From Aureimonas flava (GTDB lineage Bacteria > Pseudomonadota > Alphaproteobacteria > Rhizobiales > Rhizobiaceae): a stretch of 64,000 nucleotides of DNA. Below, in pieces: positions 40,151 to 49,003 of this stretch. Positions within the stretch are counted from its first letter, which is position 1; every line of letters starts with the position of its first letter. The stretch covers positions 310,001-374,000 of the forward strand of contig NZ_QYRN01000005.1 in NCBI RefSeq assembly GCF_003583935.1, written 5' to 3'. Made by a program: the position numbers and the translations under genes. Below the pieces are notes generated by a model, which did not search any database, had not been told where the DNA came from, and saw only the letters and a list, made by a program, of their open reading frames with translations.

Positions 40151-40809
40151 TGCGCGCGCTGTTCCTGCGCGATCTCGCGCTGCAACTGTCGGGTTCGGGC
40201 GGCGGGCTCGTGGGCGTCGTGTTCTTCCTGGCGGTGGTGGCCACGATCCCCTTCGGCGTCGGTCCCGACCTCGCGCTCCTGTCGCGCATCGGGCCGGCGA
40301 TCCTCTGGATCGGCGCGCTTCTGTCGACGCTGCTGACGCTCGACCGCCTGTTCCAGGCCGACCGCGACGACGGCAGCCTCGACCTCGTGCTGACCGGGCC
40401 GGTCGCGGCGCCGCTGGCGGTGCTCGCCAAATGCGCCGCGCTGTGGTGCGCCTCCTGCCTGCCGCTGGTGCTCGCGAGCCCGCTGCTCGGCCTGTTCCTG
40501 GCGCTGGAGCCGGCCGCGCTCCTCGCCACCGCGCTGACGCTTCTGGTGGGCACGCCGGCGATCGTGCTGATCGGCGCCGTGGGGGCGGGGGTCGCCGCGT
40601 CGCTGCCGCGCGGCGGCGTCCTGGTCTCCGTCCTGGTGCTGCCGCTCGCCGTGCCGGTACTGATCTTCGGCGTCTCGGCGACCTATGGCGCGCTGAACGA
40701 CGCGGCGCTGTTTCGCGCGCCCTTCCTGATCCTGTGCGCGCTGACGCTCGCCTACGGCGTTCTCGGCCCCTTCGCGGCGGCCGCGGCGCTGAAGCTTTCC
40801 ACGGATTGA
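40150..40809 (+). CDS. ccmB: Heme exporter protein CcmB
   Basis: 219 aa membrane subunit of the CcmABCD complex, six hydrophobic segments. Starts MRALFLRDLALQLSGSGG; family motifs LFQADRDDGSLDLVLTGPV and VLVLPLAVPVLIFGVSAT. It shares 1 nt with the ccmA stop. The usual next gene, ccmC, begins about 490 nt later because a GNAT gene lies between. Confidence 0.95.
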   Translation: MRALFLRDLALQLSGSGGGLVGVVFFLAVVATIPFGVGPDLALLSRIGPAILWIGALLSTLLTLDRLFQADRDDGSLDLVLTGPVAAPLAVLAKCAALWCASCLPLVLASPLLGLFLALEPAALLATALTLLVGTPAIVLIGAVGAGVAASLPRGGVLVSVLVLPLAVPVLIFGVSATYGALNDAALFRAPFLILCALTLAYGVLGPFAAAAALKLSTD

Positions 40810-40824
40810 ACCGGAGCCGGAACG

Positions 40825-41259
40825 ATGTCCGACGCCTACACCCTGATCGAGGGCGCCCCCGCCGTCGCCGACTATCGGCGGCTGCGCGAGGTCTCCGGCC
40901 TCAGCCCGAAGACGCAGGAGGCGGCCGAGCGCGGTCTACGGGGAACCCTGTTCGCCGTGACGGTCGCGGCGGGCGGTCGTACGATCGCCATGGGCCGCGT
41001 GATCGGCGACGGCGGCGCCTTCTACCAGGTGGTCGACATGGCGGTGGAGCCGGAGCATCAGGGGCGGGGCCTCGGCCGGCGGATCTTCGCGGCGCTGATG
41101 GACTGGCTCCACGAAAACGCCCCGAACAGCGCCTATGTCAGCCTGGTCGCCGACGGCGACGCGCGGCACCTCTACGCCAAGTTCGGCTTCGAGCCGGTGA
41201 TGCCCGCCTCCATCGGCATGGCCCGGTGGATCGGCGGACGCCCGGCCCGGGGCACCTGA
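40825..41259 (+). CDS. GNAT acetyltransferase inserted between ccmB and ccmC
   Basis: 144 aa. Acetyl-CoA loop in VVDMAVEPEHQGRGLGRRIFAALMDWL and C-terminal DARHLYAKFGFEPVMPASIGMARWI, a pattern seen in small GNATs related to aminoglycoside/arylalkylamine acetyltransferases. It is 15 nt after ccmB and 41 nt before ccmC on the same strand, so it is almost certainly co-transcribed with the ccm genes. A role in cytochrome maturation is not known; the placement may be incidental. Base composition matches its neighbours. Confidence 0.88.
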   Translation: MSDAYTLIEGAPAVADYRRLREVSGLSPKTQEAAERGLRGTLFAVTVAAGGRTIAMGRVIGDGGAFYQVVDMAVEPEHQGRGLGRRIFAALMDWLHENAPNSAYVSLVADGDARHLYAKFGFEPVMPASIGMARWIGGRPARGT

Positions 41260-41300
41260 CGTTTGCGGCGCGCCGAGAGCCGGTCTAGAAGCTGGAATCC

Positions 41301-42053
41301 ATGAGCGACCTCGCCGCACGTCCCTCCCGCTTCGCGCTTCTGGCGAACCCGACCCGGTTCCTGGACCTCTCGGGGCGCGTCCAGCCCTGGCTCTACGGGC
41401 TGGCGCTGGCGTTGCTCGCGGTCGGCCTCGCGCTGGCCCTCCGGGCCCCGGAGGACTACCAGCAGGGCACCACGGTACGCATCCTGTTCGTGCACGTGCC
41501 GTTCGCCTGGCTGTCCATGATGGTCTGGACGGTGATGAGCGTCTCCGCGCTGGGGCTCCTCGTGTGGCGCCACCCGATCGCCGAGGTCTCGATCCGCGCG
41601 GCGGCGCCGATCGGCGCGGTGTTCACCTTCCTCTGCCTCTTCACGGGCTCGGTCTGGGGCCGTCCGATGTGGGGCACGTGGTGGGTCTGGGACGCGCGCC
41701 TCACCTCGGTCTTCGTCCTGTTCCTGATGTATCTCGGGCTCGTCGCCCTGACCCGCGCCTTCGAGGAGCCGCAGCGGGCCGGTCGCATGGCCGCGATCTT
41801 CGTGCTGGTGGGCTTCGTGATCATCCCCATCATCAAGTTCTCGGTGGACTGGTGGAACACGCTGCACCAGCCAGCCAGCGTCCTGCGCATGGACGGCCCG
41901 GCGCTCGCGGCGGTCTATCTGTGGCCGCTCGGGCTCTGCGCGGCCGGCTTCTCCACGCTGTTCTTCGCCCTGCACCTCACCGCCATGCGCACGGAGATCC
42001 GCCGCCGTCGCCTCCTCAGCCTGCAGCGCCGCCGCGCGCTCGGAAGCGCCTGA
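41301..42053 (+). CDS. ccmC: Heme-handling protein CcmC
   Basis: 250 aa; transfers haem to CcmE. Six hydrophobic segments. The tryptophan-rich WWD motif is TWWVWDARLTSVFVLF (about residues 126-141), flanked by the haem-ligand histidines expected in HVPFAWLSM and in WNTLHQPAS. The C-terminus is basic. ATG 41301. Followed 4 nt later by ccmD. Confidence 0.96.
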   Translation: MSDLAARPSRFALLANPTRFLDLSGRVQPWLYGLALALLAVGLALALRAPEDYQQGTTVRILFVHVPFAWLSMMVWTVMSVSALGLLVWRHPIAEVSIRAAAPIGAVFTFLCLFTGSVWGRPMWGTWWVWDARLTSVFVLFLMYLGLVALTRAFEEPQRAGRMAAIFVLVGFVIIPIIKFSVDWWNTLHQPASVLRMDGPALAAVYLWPLGLCAAGFSTLFFALHLTAMRTEIRRRRLLSLQRRRALGSA

Positions 42054-42057
42054 GGCG

Positions 42058-42231
42058 ATGGAGGACAGCTACGTCGCCTTCGTGGCCGCGGCCTACGGCA
42101 TGGCGGGCCTGGCGCTGGGGGCGCTCAGCCTCTGGGTCTTCCTGGACGCGCGCGCCGTGAAGCGACGGCTCGCCGCGCTGGAGGGCGTCTCGGGTCGGGG
42201 GCGCGGCCCGGACGGGGGAGGCGGGCGGTGA
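42058..42231 (+). CDS. ccmD: Heme exporter protein CcmD
   Basis: 57 aa single-pass protein of the CcmABCD complex. It starts MEDSYVAFVAAAYGMAGLAL, one membrane helix to about residue 33, then the conserved basic turn DARAVKRRLAALEG; the tail is Gly/Arg-rich. It is 4 nt after the ccmC stop, and its TGA overlaps the ccmG GTG (GTGA). Position and helix plus basic motif identify it, though the family is short and variable. Confidence 0.9.
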   Translation: MEDSYVAFVAAAYGMAGLALGALSLWVFLDARAVKRRLAALEGVSGRGRGPDGGGGR

Positions 42232-42824
42232 GCGAGGCGCAGCCGCCCGGCCCGCGCCGGCGTCCTCTCCTGGTGATGCTGCCCGTGGTGATCTTCGCGG
42301 GGCTGGCGGGCGTCTTCCTGTTCCAGCTCCTGTCCGGGCACGACCCCCAGGTGCTGCCCTCCGCGCTGATCGGCAAGCCGGCGCCCGAGACGCGGCTTCC
42401 GGCGCTCGCAGGGTTGGTGAACGCCTCCGGGGCGCCGGTGCCCGGCCTCGACCTCGTGCCGGGCGACGGCAGGACGCGCCTCGTCAACGTCTTCGCGTCC
42501 TGGTGCGTGCCCTGCCGACAGGAGCACCCGGCGCTGATGGCGCTGTCGCAGGACCCGCGCTTCGACATCGTGGCCATCAACTACAAGGACAAGCCGGCCA
42601 ACGCGCTCGGCTTCCTGCGCGAACTCGGCAATCCGTTCGACGCGGTGGGCACCGACGAGCCCGGCCGCTCCACCATCGACTGGGGCGTCTACGGCGTGCC
42701 CGAAACCTTCCTGGTCGGGCCGGACGGGACGATCCTGTGGAAGGGCACCGGACCGCTGACGCGCGAGAGCGTCGAGGCCGGCCTCCTGCCGGCGCTCGCC
42801 CGGATCGCGCCGCCGAACTCCTAG
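42228..42824 (+). CDS. ccmG: Thiol:disulfide interchange protein CcmG/DsbE
   Basis: 198 aa periplasmic thioredoxin-like protein tethered by one N-terminal helix (about residues 14-36). It keeps apocytochrome CxxCH cysteines reduced. Active site ASWCVPCRQEHP; GVYGVPETFLVGPDG carries the cis-Pro. GTG start overlaps ccmD. Its stop TAG shares CTAG (42821-42824) with the stop of a convergent 41-aa ORF. Confidence 0.95.
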   Translation: MSEAQPPGPRRRPLLVMLPVVIFAGLAGVFLFQLLSGHDPQVLPSALIGKPAPETRLPALAGLVNASGAPVPGLDLVPGDGRTRLVNVFASWCVPCRQEHPALMALSQDPRFDIVAINYKDKPANALGFLRELGNPFDAVGTDEPGRSTIDWGVYGVPETFLVGPDGTILWKGTGPLTRESVEAGLLPALARIAPPNS

Positions 42825-42946
42825 AGGCAGAAGCCGAAGGCCATGCCGGTCCACAGGCCGAGGCCCTCCGCCCGCCACAGGGCGTAGCCGAGGGCCGAGA
42901 GGCCGGCCAGAAGGCCGATGGCGACGAACTCCACGCGCCGGCTCAT
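42821..42946 (-). CDS. 41-aa hydrophobic small ORF coupled to the MFS gene
   Basis: Not recognised. It begins MSRRVEFVAIGLLAGLSALG and ends TGMAFGFCL. One membrane helix (about residues 6-23) follows a positively charged N-terminus; a second hydrophobic stretch ends the protein. Its ATG overlaps the MFS stop (ATGA at 42943-42946), which implies translational coupling, and its stop overlaps that of convergent ccmG in the palindrome CTAG. It could be a small accessory subunit of the MFS permease or a chance frame. Confidence 0.5.
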   Translation of the reverse strand: MSRRVEFVAIGLLAGLSALGYALWRAEGLGLWTGMAFGFCL

Positions 42947-44160
42947 GCCGCGAGCCCGGCGCTCGCCCGGCGCATCGGCGCGTCGCGGATCGGCAGGTTG
43001 GCGAGCGCCGCCACCACCGCCAGCACGATCGACACCGTCCAGGCGAGATCGTAGCTGCCGGTCCGCTCGAACAGGAGCCCGGCCGCCCACGCTCCGAAAA
43101 AGGCGCCGATCTGGTGGCTCATGAAGACGATGCCGAACAGGGTTGACAGGTAGCGCACGCCGAAGATCTGGCCGACCAGCCCGCTGGTCAGCGGCACGGT
43201 GCCCAGCCACAGGAAGCCCATGGCGCAGGCGAAGACGGTCACCGAGAGCGGCGTGAAGGGAACCGCCAGGAAGGCGGCGATCACCACCGCCCGGCCGAAA
43301 TAGATCGCGGCCAGCACGTTCTTCTTGCGCAGCCGGTCGGCCGACAGGCCGAAGACGTAGGAGCCGAGGATGTTGAAGAGGCCGACCAGGGCGAGCGCCC
43401 GCGCGCCGACGCCGGGGTCGAGGCCCTCGTCCGCGAGGAAGGCGGGAAGGTGGGTCGCGATGAAGGCGACGTGGAAGCCGCACACGAAGAAGCCGACGTT
43501 GAGGAGCCAGTAGCCGCCGTGTCCTCGGGCCTCGCGCAGGGCGTCCCCGAGCCGCTGGGCGGGCGCGGCCGCCGTGCTCGCGGCGACGGCCGGCCGGCCG
43601 GCGATGCCCGCCGCCAGCAGCACCATGGCCGCGGCCAGCACGGCGCCGGCCACGAGCGCGCCGCGCCAGCCGAGGGCGGCGACCGCCATCTGCATGGCCG
43701 GCACCAGCAGGAACTGGCCGACCGAGCCGCCGGCGGTGACGATGCCGAAGGCGAGCCCGCGCTTCTCGGCGGGCACGAAGCGCCCGACGGCGCCCAGCAC
43801 CACCACGAAGGTGACGCCGGTCATGGCGAGGCCGAGAAGCGTGCCGAGCGTCATCTGCAGGCCGAAGGCGCCCGCCGCCTGCGAGGCGAGCACCAGGCTG
43901 ACGGCGTAGACGAGGCCACCCGCGGCCGCCACGCGCCCCGCGCCGTGTCGGTCCGCCAGCGCCCCGACGAAGGGCTGCGCGACGCCGAGGAGGAGGTTCT
44001 GGAGCGCGATCGCGAGGCCGAAGGCCTCGCGCCCGACGCCGATCTCCAGCTCCACCGGGCGCAGGAGGAGGCCGAAGCTCTGACGCAGGCCCATGGCGAT
44101 GGTGACGATCACCGCGCCGCAGAGAAGGGCGATCCAGGGCGACCGGGCGGCTGTCGGCAT
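42943..44160 (-). CDS. MFS transporter (YnfM/OxlT-like, monocarboxylate-type)
   Basis: 405 aa, 12 hydrophobic segments. MGLRQSFGLLLRPVELEIGVGREAFGLAIALQNLL and QPFVGALADRHGAGRV give the MFS loop 2-3 motif; FGIVTAGGSVGQFLLVPAMQ is typical of the oxalate/formate antiporter-like group (RhmT/OxlT). Substrate unknown. The N-terminal signal and 113-nt divergent gap to the Nudix gene suggest a separate promoter. It may be co-translated with the 41-aa ORF. Confidence 0.9.
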   Translation of the reverse strand: MPTAARSPWIALLCGAVIVTIAMGLRQSFGLLLRPVELEIGVGREAFGLAIALQNLLLGVAQPFVGALADRHGAGRVAAAGGLVYAVSLVLASQAAGAFGLQMTLGTLLGLAMTGVTFVVVLGAVGRFVPAEKRGLAFGIVTAGGSVGQFLLVPAMQMAVAALGWRGALVAGAVLAAAMVLLAAGIAGRPAVAASTAAAPAQRLGDALREARGHGGYWLLNVGFFVCGFHVAFIATHLPAFLADEGLDPGVGARALALVGLFNILGSYVFGLSADRLRKKNVLAAIYFGRAVVIAAFLAVPFTPLSVTVFACAMGFLWLGTVPLTSGLVGQIFGVRYLSTLFGIVFMSHQIGAFFGAWAAGLLFERTGSYDLAWTVSIVLAVVAALANLPIRDAPMRRASAGLAA

Positions 44161-44273
44161 GACACATATCCTTGCGGCGGGACGCTCGCCGCCGACCTCC
44201 GGTCTAGCGCAAGGCGGGCCCCGCCGGAAGCGACCCGTCGCCGCCCGCCGCGCCCGCCTTATCTTTTCGCCGC

Positions 44274-44843
44274 ATGAACCAGACGAGCCCCGCCTTCTCC
44301 GTCCGCGTCCCGGATGGCGACGTCCTGCCGCGCAAGGTCTGCGACCGCTGCGGCTTCATCGCCTACGAGAACCCCAAGATCGTGGTCGGCTCCGTGGTGC
44401 GCCACGAGGGGCGCGTCCTGCTGTGCCGTCGGGCGATCGAGCCGCGCCGGGGCTTCTGGACCATCCCCGCCGGCTACATGGAGCTGAACGAGACGCCGGA
44501 AGGCGGCGCGATGCGCGAGGCGCGCGAGGAGGCGGGGGCGGCGATCGCCATCGAGCGGCTGCTGGCGGTGTACAGCGTGCCGCGCATCAGCCAGGTGCAG
44601 CTCATCTTCCGCGCCCGCCTCGCGGCGCAGGACGTCGCGCCTGGCATCGAGACCCTGGAGCTTCGCTTCTTCGGCGCGGACGAGATACCCCGCGACGAGC
44701 TGGCCTTTCCCTCGGTCCACTGGGCGCTGGACCACGACCGCGAAGCGGAGGCGGGGGCGCCCCCGGTTCCCTTCGGCAACCCGGCCGGCGCGGCGGGCGA
44801 CCGCATGCCCGACGGGCGGATGCTGCCGGTGGGCGAGTTCTAG
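44274..44843 (+). CDS. Nudix hydrolase with half of a zinc ribbon
   Basis: 189 aa. Nudix box GYMELNETPEGGAMREAREEAG (about residues 68-90), after IPAGYMEL. Just before it, VCDRCGFIAYENPKIVVG is the second half of the zinc ribbon seen in NudC-type proteins, but the first CxxC is missing. Substrate unknown; similar proteins are annotated as ADP-ribose or dinucleotide pyrophosphatases. Gly/Pro-rich C-terminus. Divergent from the MFS gene. Confidence 0.92.
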   Translation: MNQTSPAFSVRVPDGDVLPRKVCDRCGFIAYENPKIVVGSVVRHEGRVLLCRRAIEPRRGFWTIPAGYMELNETPEGGAMREAREEAGAAIAIERLLAVYSVPRISQVQLIFRARLAAQDVAPGIETLELRFFGADEIPRDELAFPSVHWALDHDREAEAGAPPVPFGNPAGAAGDRMPDGRMLPVGEF

Positions 44844-44899
44844 ACCCCGGTCGCCGGCGCGCCGGACGGGCCCAAACACGCGTCCGGTCCGGGCGGTCC

Positions 44900-45490
44900 C
44901 TACTCGTCGACGCGCGACACGGCGAGACGGCCGCCGGTCTCCTCGATAAGCGCGGCCGCCACCGCATCGGCCTCGGTTTCGGGCAGACGGGCGCGGATCG
45001 TCGCGCCCGTGGCGTTGAAGACCTGATCCTCGATCGTGACGCCGGCCCGCGCCTGGAGGCGGGCCTGGACGAGGGCGAGGTCGGCGAAGCGACAGTCGAG
45101 GGCAAGCGTGCAGGCGTCCACCAGCGGCACCTTCTCGGCCGCGCGCAGGCACGCGGCGGCGGTGCCGCCATAGGCGCGGATCAGTCCGCCGGCGCCCAGA
45201 AGCACGCCGCCGAACCAGCGGGTGACGACCACCAGCACCCGGTCGAGCTCCTGACCGTCGATCGCCTGGAGAATCGGCTTGCCGGCGGTGCCGCTCGGCT
45301 CGCCGTCGTCGTTGAAGCGATACACGGCGCCGACGCGCCAGGCCCAGCAGTTGTGGCTCGCCTGCCCATCGCTCCACTCGGCGAGGAGGCGCCGGGCGTC
45401 CGCCTCGCCGTCGATCGGAGCGGCCCGCGCCAGGAACCGGCTCCTGCGGATCTCCTGCGCGAGACGCTCGTGTCGGGTGAGGGCGAACAT
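44900..45490 (-). CDS. YigZ/IMPACT family protein
   Basis: 196 aa. N-terminal UPF0029 (IMPACT) domain: KSRF-like RSRFLARAAP, then SHNCWAWRVG, DDGEPSGTAGKPILQAI and VVTRWFGGVLLGAGGLIRAYGG, all hallmark YigZ motifs. The C-terminal DUF1949-type domain is shorter. Bacterial members have been linked to translation or proline peptidase roles; not settled. Single gene. Confidence 0.92.
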   Translation of the reverse strand: MFALTRHERLAQEIRRSRFLARAAPIDGEADARRLLAEWSDGQASHNCWAWRVGAVYRFNDDGEPSGTAGKPILQAIDGQELDRVLVVVTRWFGGVLLGAGGLIRAYGGTAAACLRAAEKVPLVDACTLALDCRFADLALVQARLQARAGVTIEDQVFNATGATIRARLPETEADAVAAALIEETGGRLAVSRVDE

Positions 45491-45523
45491 GGCGGCAGGC
45501 TAGAGCCCCGCCGCCGCGTTGCG

Positions 45524-46390
45524 TCAAGCCTGCGCGTCGTCGGTCGCGCGGCGGATCTCGGCGACGAGCTCCGGCGGCAGGTCGAGCCGGGCGGCCAGGA
45601 GGTCGAGATAGGCGCGTTCGGCCGGGTGGTCGGCGTCCACCACGAGGACCGAGGCGGTGTAGACCTCGATGGCCGTCTCGCGGTCGCCCGCCTCGGCCAC
45701 GATCTGGTCGATCGAGAGCGGCCGGCGCATCTCGTCCATCAGAAGGCCCTTGTCCTCGGCGTCGAGGTCGAGGTCATCGATCCGGCCGAAGATCGCCTCC
45801 TCTTCGGCCCGGTCGATGTAGCCGTCGGCCTTGGCCGCGGCGATCATCGCGGACAGGAGCAGCCGGGCGCGGCGCTCGGCCTCGGTGTCGTCTTCCGGGT
45901 GGAAGCGGGTGCCGGCGACGCGCGGGATCTCGCCCGGCGGCACTCGGGCCGCGTCCGCCTGGGCCGGGGCGGCGCCGCCGGCGGCCTGCTGCTGCGCCTG
46001 GTAGTTGGCCCAGGCCTTGTAGCCGAGGCCCGCCACCAGGGCGAGGCCGCCGAGCTTGAGGGCGGAGCCGCCGAGCTTCCTGCCGCGCTTGCCGCCCAGG
46101 AGCTTGGTGGCGAGGCCGCCCGCGATCGCGCCGCCGATCGCCTTGCCCGCGATGCCGCCGCCGAACGATCCGGCCGATCCCCCGCGCGAACCGGACAGGA
46201 CGCCGCCGATCAGGTCCCCGATCCCGCCGCCCGAGCGCGCGCCGGTGCCGCCGAGCGCGCCGCCGAGCGTCCTCGCCAACGTGTCCTGCATCGAACCGCC
46301 GCCGGCACCTGGCTGGCCGGGGCGGGCGCCGGTCTCGTACCCGCGCCCCGTTCCCAGGAACTGATCCAGTAGCTTCTGCGCGTCCACCAT
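45524..46390 (-). CDS. Tellurite-resistance TerB-like protein (DUF533)
   Basis: 288 aa. The first ~110 residues are Gly-rich with GG repeats (GGALGG, GGGIGDLIGG) and a small hydrophobic patch LGGLALVAGLGYKAW. The C-terminal 115 residues are an all-helical TerB/DUF533 domain: LLLSAMIAAAKADGYIDRAEEEAIFGRI and AYLDLLAARLDLPPELVAEI. DUF533 (E. coli YebE) is a probable inner-membrane protein of unknown function. Monocistronic. Confidence 0.88.
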   Translation of the reverse strand: MVDAQKLLDQFLGTGRGYETGARPGQPGAGGGSMQDTLARTLGGALGGTGARSGGGIGDLIGGVLSGSRGGSAGSFGGGIAGKAIGGAIAGGLATKLLGGKRGRKLGGSALKLGGLALVAGLGYKAWANYQAQQQAAGGAAPAQADAARVPPGEIPRVAGTRFHPEDDTEAERRARLLLSAMIAAAKADGYIDRAEEEAIFGRIDDLDLDAEDKGLLMDEMRRPLSIDQIVAEAGDRETAIEVYTASVLVVDADHPAERAYLDLLAARLDLPPELVAEIRRATDDAQA

Positions 46391-46489
46391 CGGCCGATTC
46401 CCCGCGTTTCTCGTCTGGGAACCGATGTGGGATGGCCGTCCGCCGCTACAAGCGCGACGGGGCGGTTCGGGCGCGCGCCGCGTTCACGC

Positions 46490-47137
46490 TTACTTGTCGA
46501 AGAGCGGCTCCAGCGAATGCCGCTTGAGCAGCGGGAACTGGCACAGCATGAAGGCGACGGTGATCGGCATCGTGCCCCAGACCTTGAAGGCCACCCAGAA
46601 GTCGGTCGAGAACAGGCGCCAGACCACCTCGTTGAGGACGGCGAGGAACACGAAGAACAGGCCCCAGCGCAGCGTCAGCTTGCGCCAGCCCTCGTCGTCC
46701 AGCTTGAAGGCCTGGTCGAAGACGTAGCCGAGCAGCGACTTGCCGAAGGCGAGCCCGCCGAGCAGCACGGCGGCGAACAGGCCGTTGACGATGGTCGGCT
46801 TCATCTTGATGAAGACCTCGTCCTGCAGCCAGAGCGTCAGGGTGCCGAACACCACCACCACGGCGCCCGAGACGATCGGCATGATCGGCAGCGTTCGCGT
46901 CAGCGCGTAGGAGACGGCGAGCGCCACCACGGTCGCGATCATGAACAGCGCGGTCGCCACGAAGAGCGGGCCGCCGAGGTTCCCCAGCGCCGGTACGGCA
47001 TGGGCGATCGCGTCGCCCCGGCTGTTGGCGAAGAAGAAGACCACCAGCGGGCCCAGCTCCAGCGCGAACTTCAGGATCGGGTTGATCTCCCGGCGTCCCG
47101 GCGTGTTGGGCGGCTTCTCGATGATCTCGTCGGACAT
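46490..47137 (-). CDS. yciB: Intracellular septation protein A (YciB/IspZ family)
   Basis: 215 aa, six hydrophobic segments. Family pattern: [44 protein letters not shown], and [38 protein letters not shown]. Needed for normal division and envelope synthesis in some Gammaproteobacteria. ATG 47137 follows AAAGGAA; the frame opens 15 codons earlier but the start of homology and ribosome site decide. It follows ftsY by 56 nt on the same strand. Confidence 0.95.
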   Translation of the reverse strand: MSDEIIEKPPNTPGRREINPILKFALELGPLVVFFFANSRGDAIAHAVPALGNLGGPLFVATALFMIATVVALAVSYALTRTLPIMPIVSGAVVVVFGTLTLWLQDEVFIKMKPTIVNGLFAAVLLGGLAFGKSLLGYVFDQAFKLDDEGWRKLTLRWGLFFVFLAVLNEVVWRLFSTDFWVAFKVWGTMPITVAFMLCQFPLLKRHSLEPLFDK

Positions 47138-47193
47138 GATCGTTCCTTTCGCGCGGCGGCCTTCGCGGGTGTCCCGCGCCATCGCGGCTGATT

Positions 47194-48980
47194 TCAGGCG
47201 GTGCCGGCCCGGCCCGCGATGGCCTCGGCGAAGTCGCGCGCCTTGAAGGGCTCGAGATCGTCGATGCCTTCGCCGACGCCCACGAAGAACACCGGAAGCT
47301 TGTGCTTGGCGGCGATGGCCACGAGGATGCCGCCGCGCGCCGTGCCGTCGAGCTTGGTCATCACGAGGCCGTTGACGCCGGCCACGTTGCGGAAGATCTC
47401 GACCTGGGACAACGCGTTCTGGCCCGTGGTGGCGTCCAGCGTCTGGAGCACCGTGTGCGGCGCGTCGGGCTCGCGCTTCTGGAGGACGCGCACGATCTTG
47501 GCGAGTTCCTCCATCAGCTCGGCGCGGTTCTGCAGCCGGCCGGCGGTGTCGATGATGAGGACGTCCGAACCGTTGCGCACCGCCTCGTCGTAGGCCTCGA
47601 AGGCGAGGCCGGCGGCGTCGGCGCCGATCGCCTTGGCGACCACGGGCGAGTTCGTGCGCTCGCCCCAGATCTTGAGCTGCTCCACCGCGGCGGCGCGGAA
47701 CGTGTCGCCGGCCGCGAGCGTCACCTTGAGCCCGCCCTGCACCAGCTTGGCGGTCAGCTTGCCGATGGTGGTGGTCTTGCCCGTGCCGTTGACGCCGACC
47801 ACGAGCATGACGTGCGGCTTCACCGAAAGGTCGAGTTCCAGCGGCCGGGCGACCGGCGCCAGGGCCTTCTCGACCTCGTCGGCGAGGATCGCGCGCACCG
47901 CGTCGCCCGAGATCTCCTTGCCGAAGCGGCCGTCCGACAGGCGGTCGGTGATGCGCATGGCGGTCTCGACGCCGAGGTCGGCCTGGATCAGGACGTCCTC
48001 GAACTCCTGCAGCGTCTCCTCGTCCAGCCGCCGCTTGGTGAACAGCGCGGTGATCTGACCCGAGAGCTGGTTGGAGGAGCGCGCCAGGCCTTCGCGCAGG
48101 CGCTGGAAGAAGGGCTTTCGCGGCTCGGCGGCGAGCACCGCGTCGGCGCGGCTCTCCTTGAGGCTCCAGCCCTCGCCGTCCACCGGCAGGCGCGCGGGCG
48201 AGGCGGGAACCGGCGGCAGACCGGGCAGGCCCGCGAGCGGACCGCCGGGCGCTCCACTCGCGGCGACGTCCAGCCGGTCCGGCGCGTCCGAGCCGGGGGC
48301 GGAAGGGGCCGCGCTCTCGTCCGTCTCCTCGTCGGGGGGAAGGGGTGCGTCGAGCCAGGCGAACTCGTCGCGCTCGTCGGCGACCGGCTCCGGTTCGAGC
48401 GGGGTGGCCTCCGGCTCGTCGGCGACCGCGCCGGCGTCGATGCCGCCGTCGCCCTGCACGATCGCGGCCTCGGCGGGAGCAAGGGCGCCGGCCTCGCGCT
48501 TGGCCTCGTCCCCAGCGGCCTCGTCCGGCGCGTCGTCCGCCTCCGCGGCCGGCGCGTCCAGCCAGGAGAAATCCGCCTCGGCCTCGCGGGCGGGCGTCAG
48601 CGGCTCGTCGAGAAAGCGGGTGTCGTCGCTCGGCGCGTGGTCCTCCGGTTCTTCCGCCGCGGGGGCGACGGGGAGGACCGGGGCGGCCGGTTCAGCCTCT
48701 AGTGCGGAGTTTTTTTTTCAGCCGAGACGGCCGCGCCGTCCTGATCCAACGGGCGGAGCGGCTCGATGCCGCCGCCGGCCGGCTCGTCGGCGGCCGCTCC
48801 CGCCTCGGAATCGACGTCGGCCGAGGCCATCGCCGGCTGGTGGATCTCCGGCGCGGTGGCGTCGGGCCGCGCGGCGGTGGTGTCCTGCGTGCGGGCGAGG
48901 CCTCCCTCGTGCTGGGTGCGCTCGTCTTCCTTCGCCCCGAAGGAGAAGATGCGACGGAAGAAGCCCTTTTGCTCGGTCAT
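47194..48980 (-). CDS. ftsY: Signal recognition particle receptor FtsY, frame interrupted at an A9 run
   Basis: SRP receptor GTPase docking ribosome-SRP at the membrane. The NG domain lies in the 3' part: [44 protein letters not shown]. The gene start is in another frame: ATG 48980 gives [17 protein letters not shown], a typical FtsY membrane-targeting head, but that frame stops at TAG 48699-48701. A run of nine A (minus strand, plus 48710-48718) lies just before it. A -1 shift (or one extra A) in that run joins it to an acidic linker that reads open to the NG domain, giving about 595 aa. Either an error in the run, a real mutation, or slippage. 23 nt after mtaB. Confidence 0.88.
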
Positions 48981-49003
48981 GCGGTGCGATCCGATCGGTC
49001 AGG

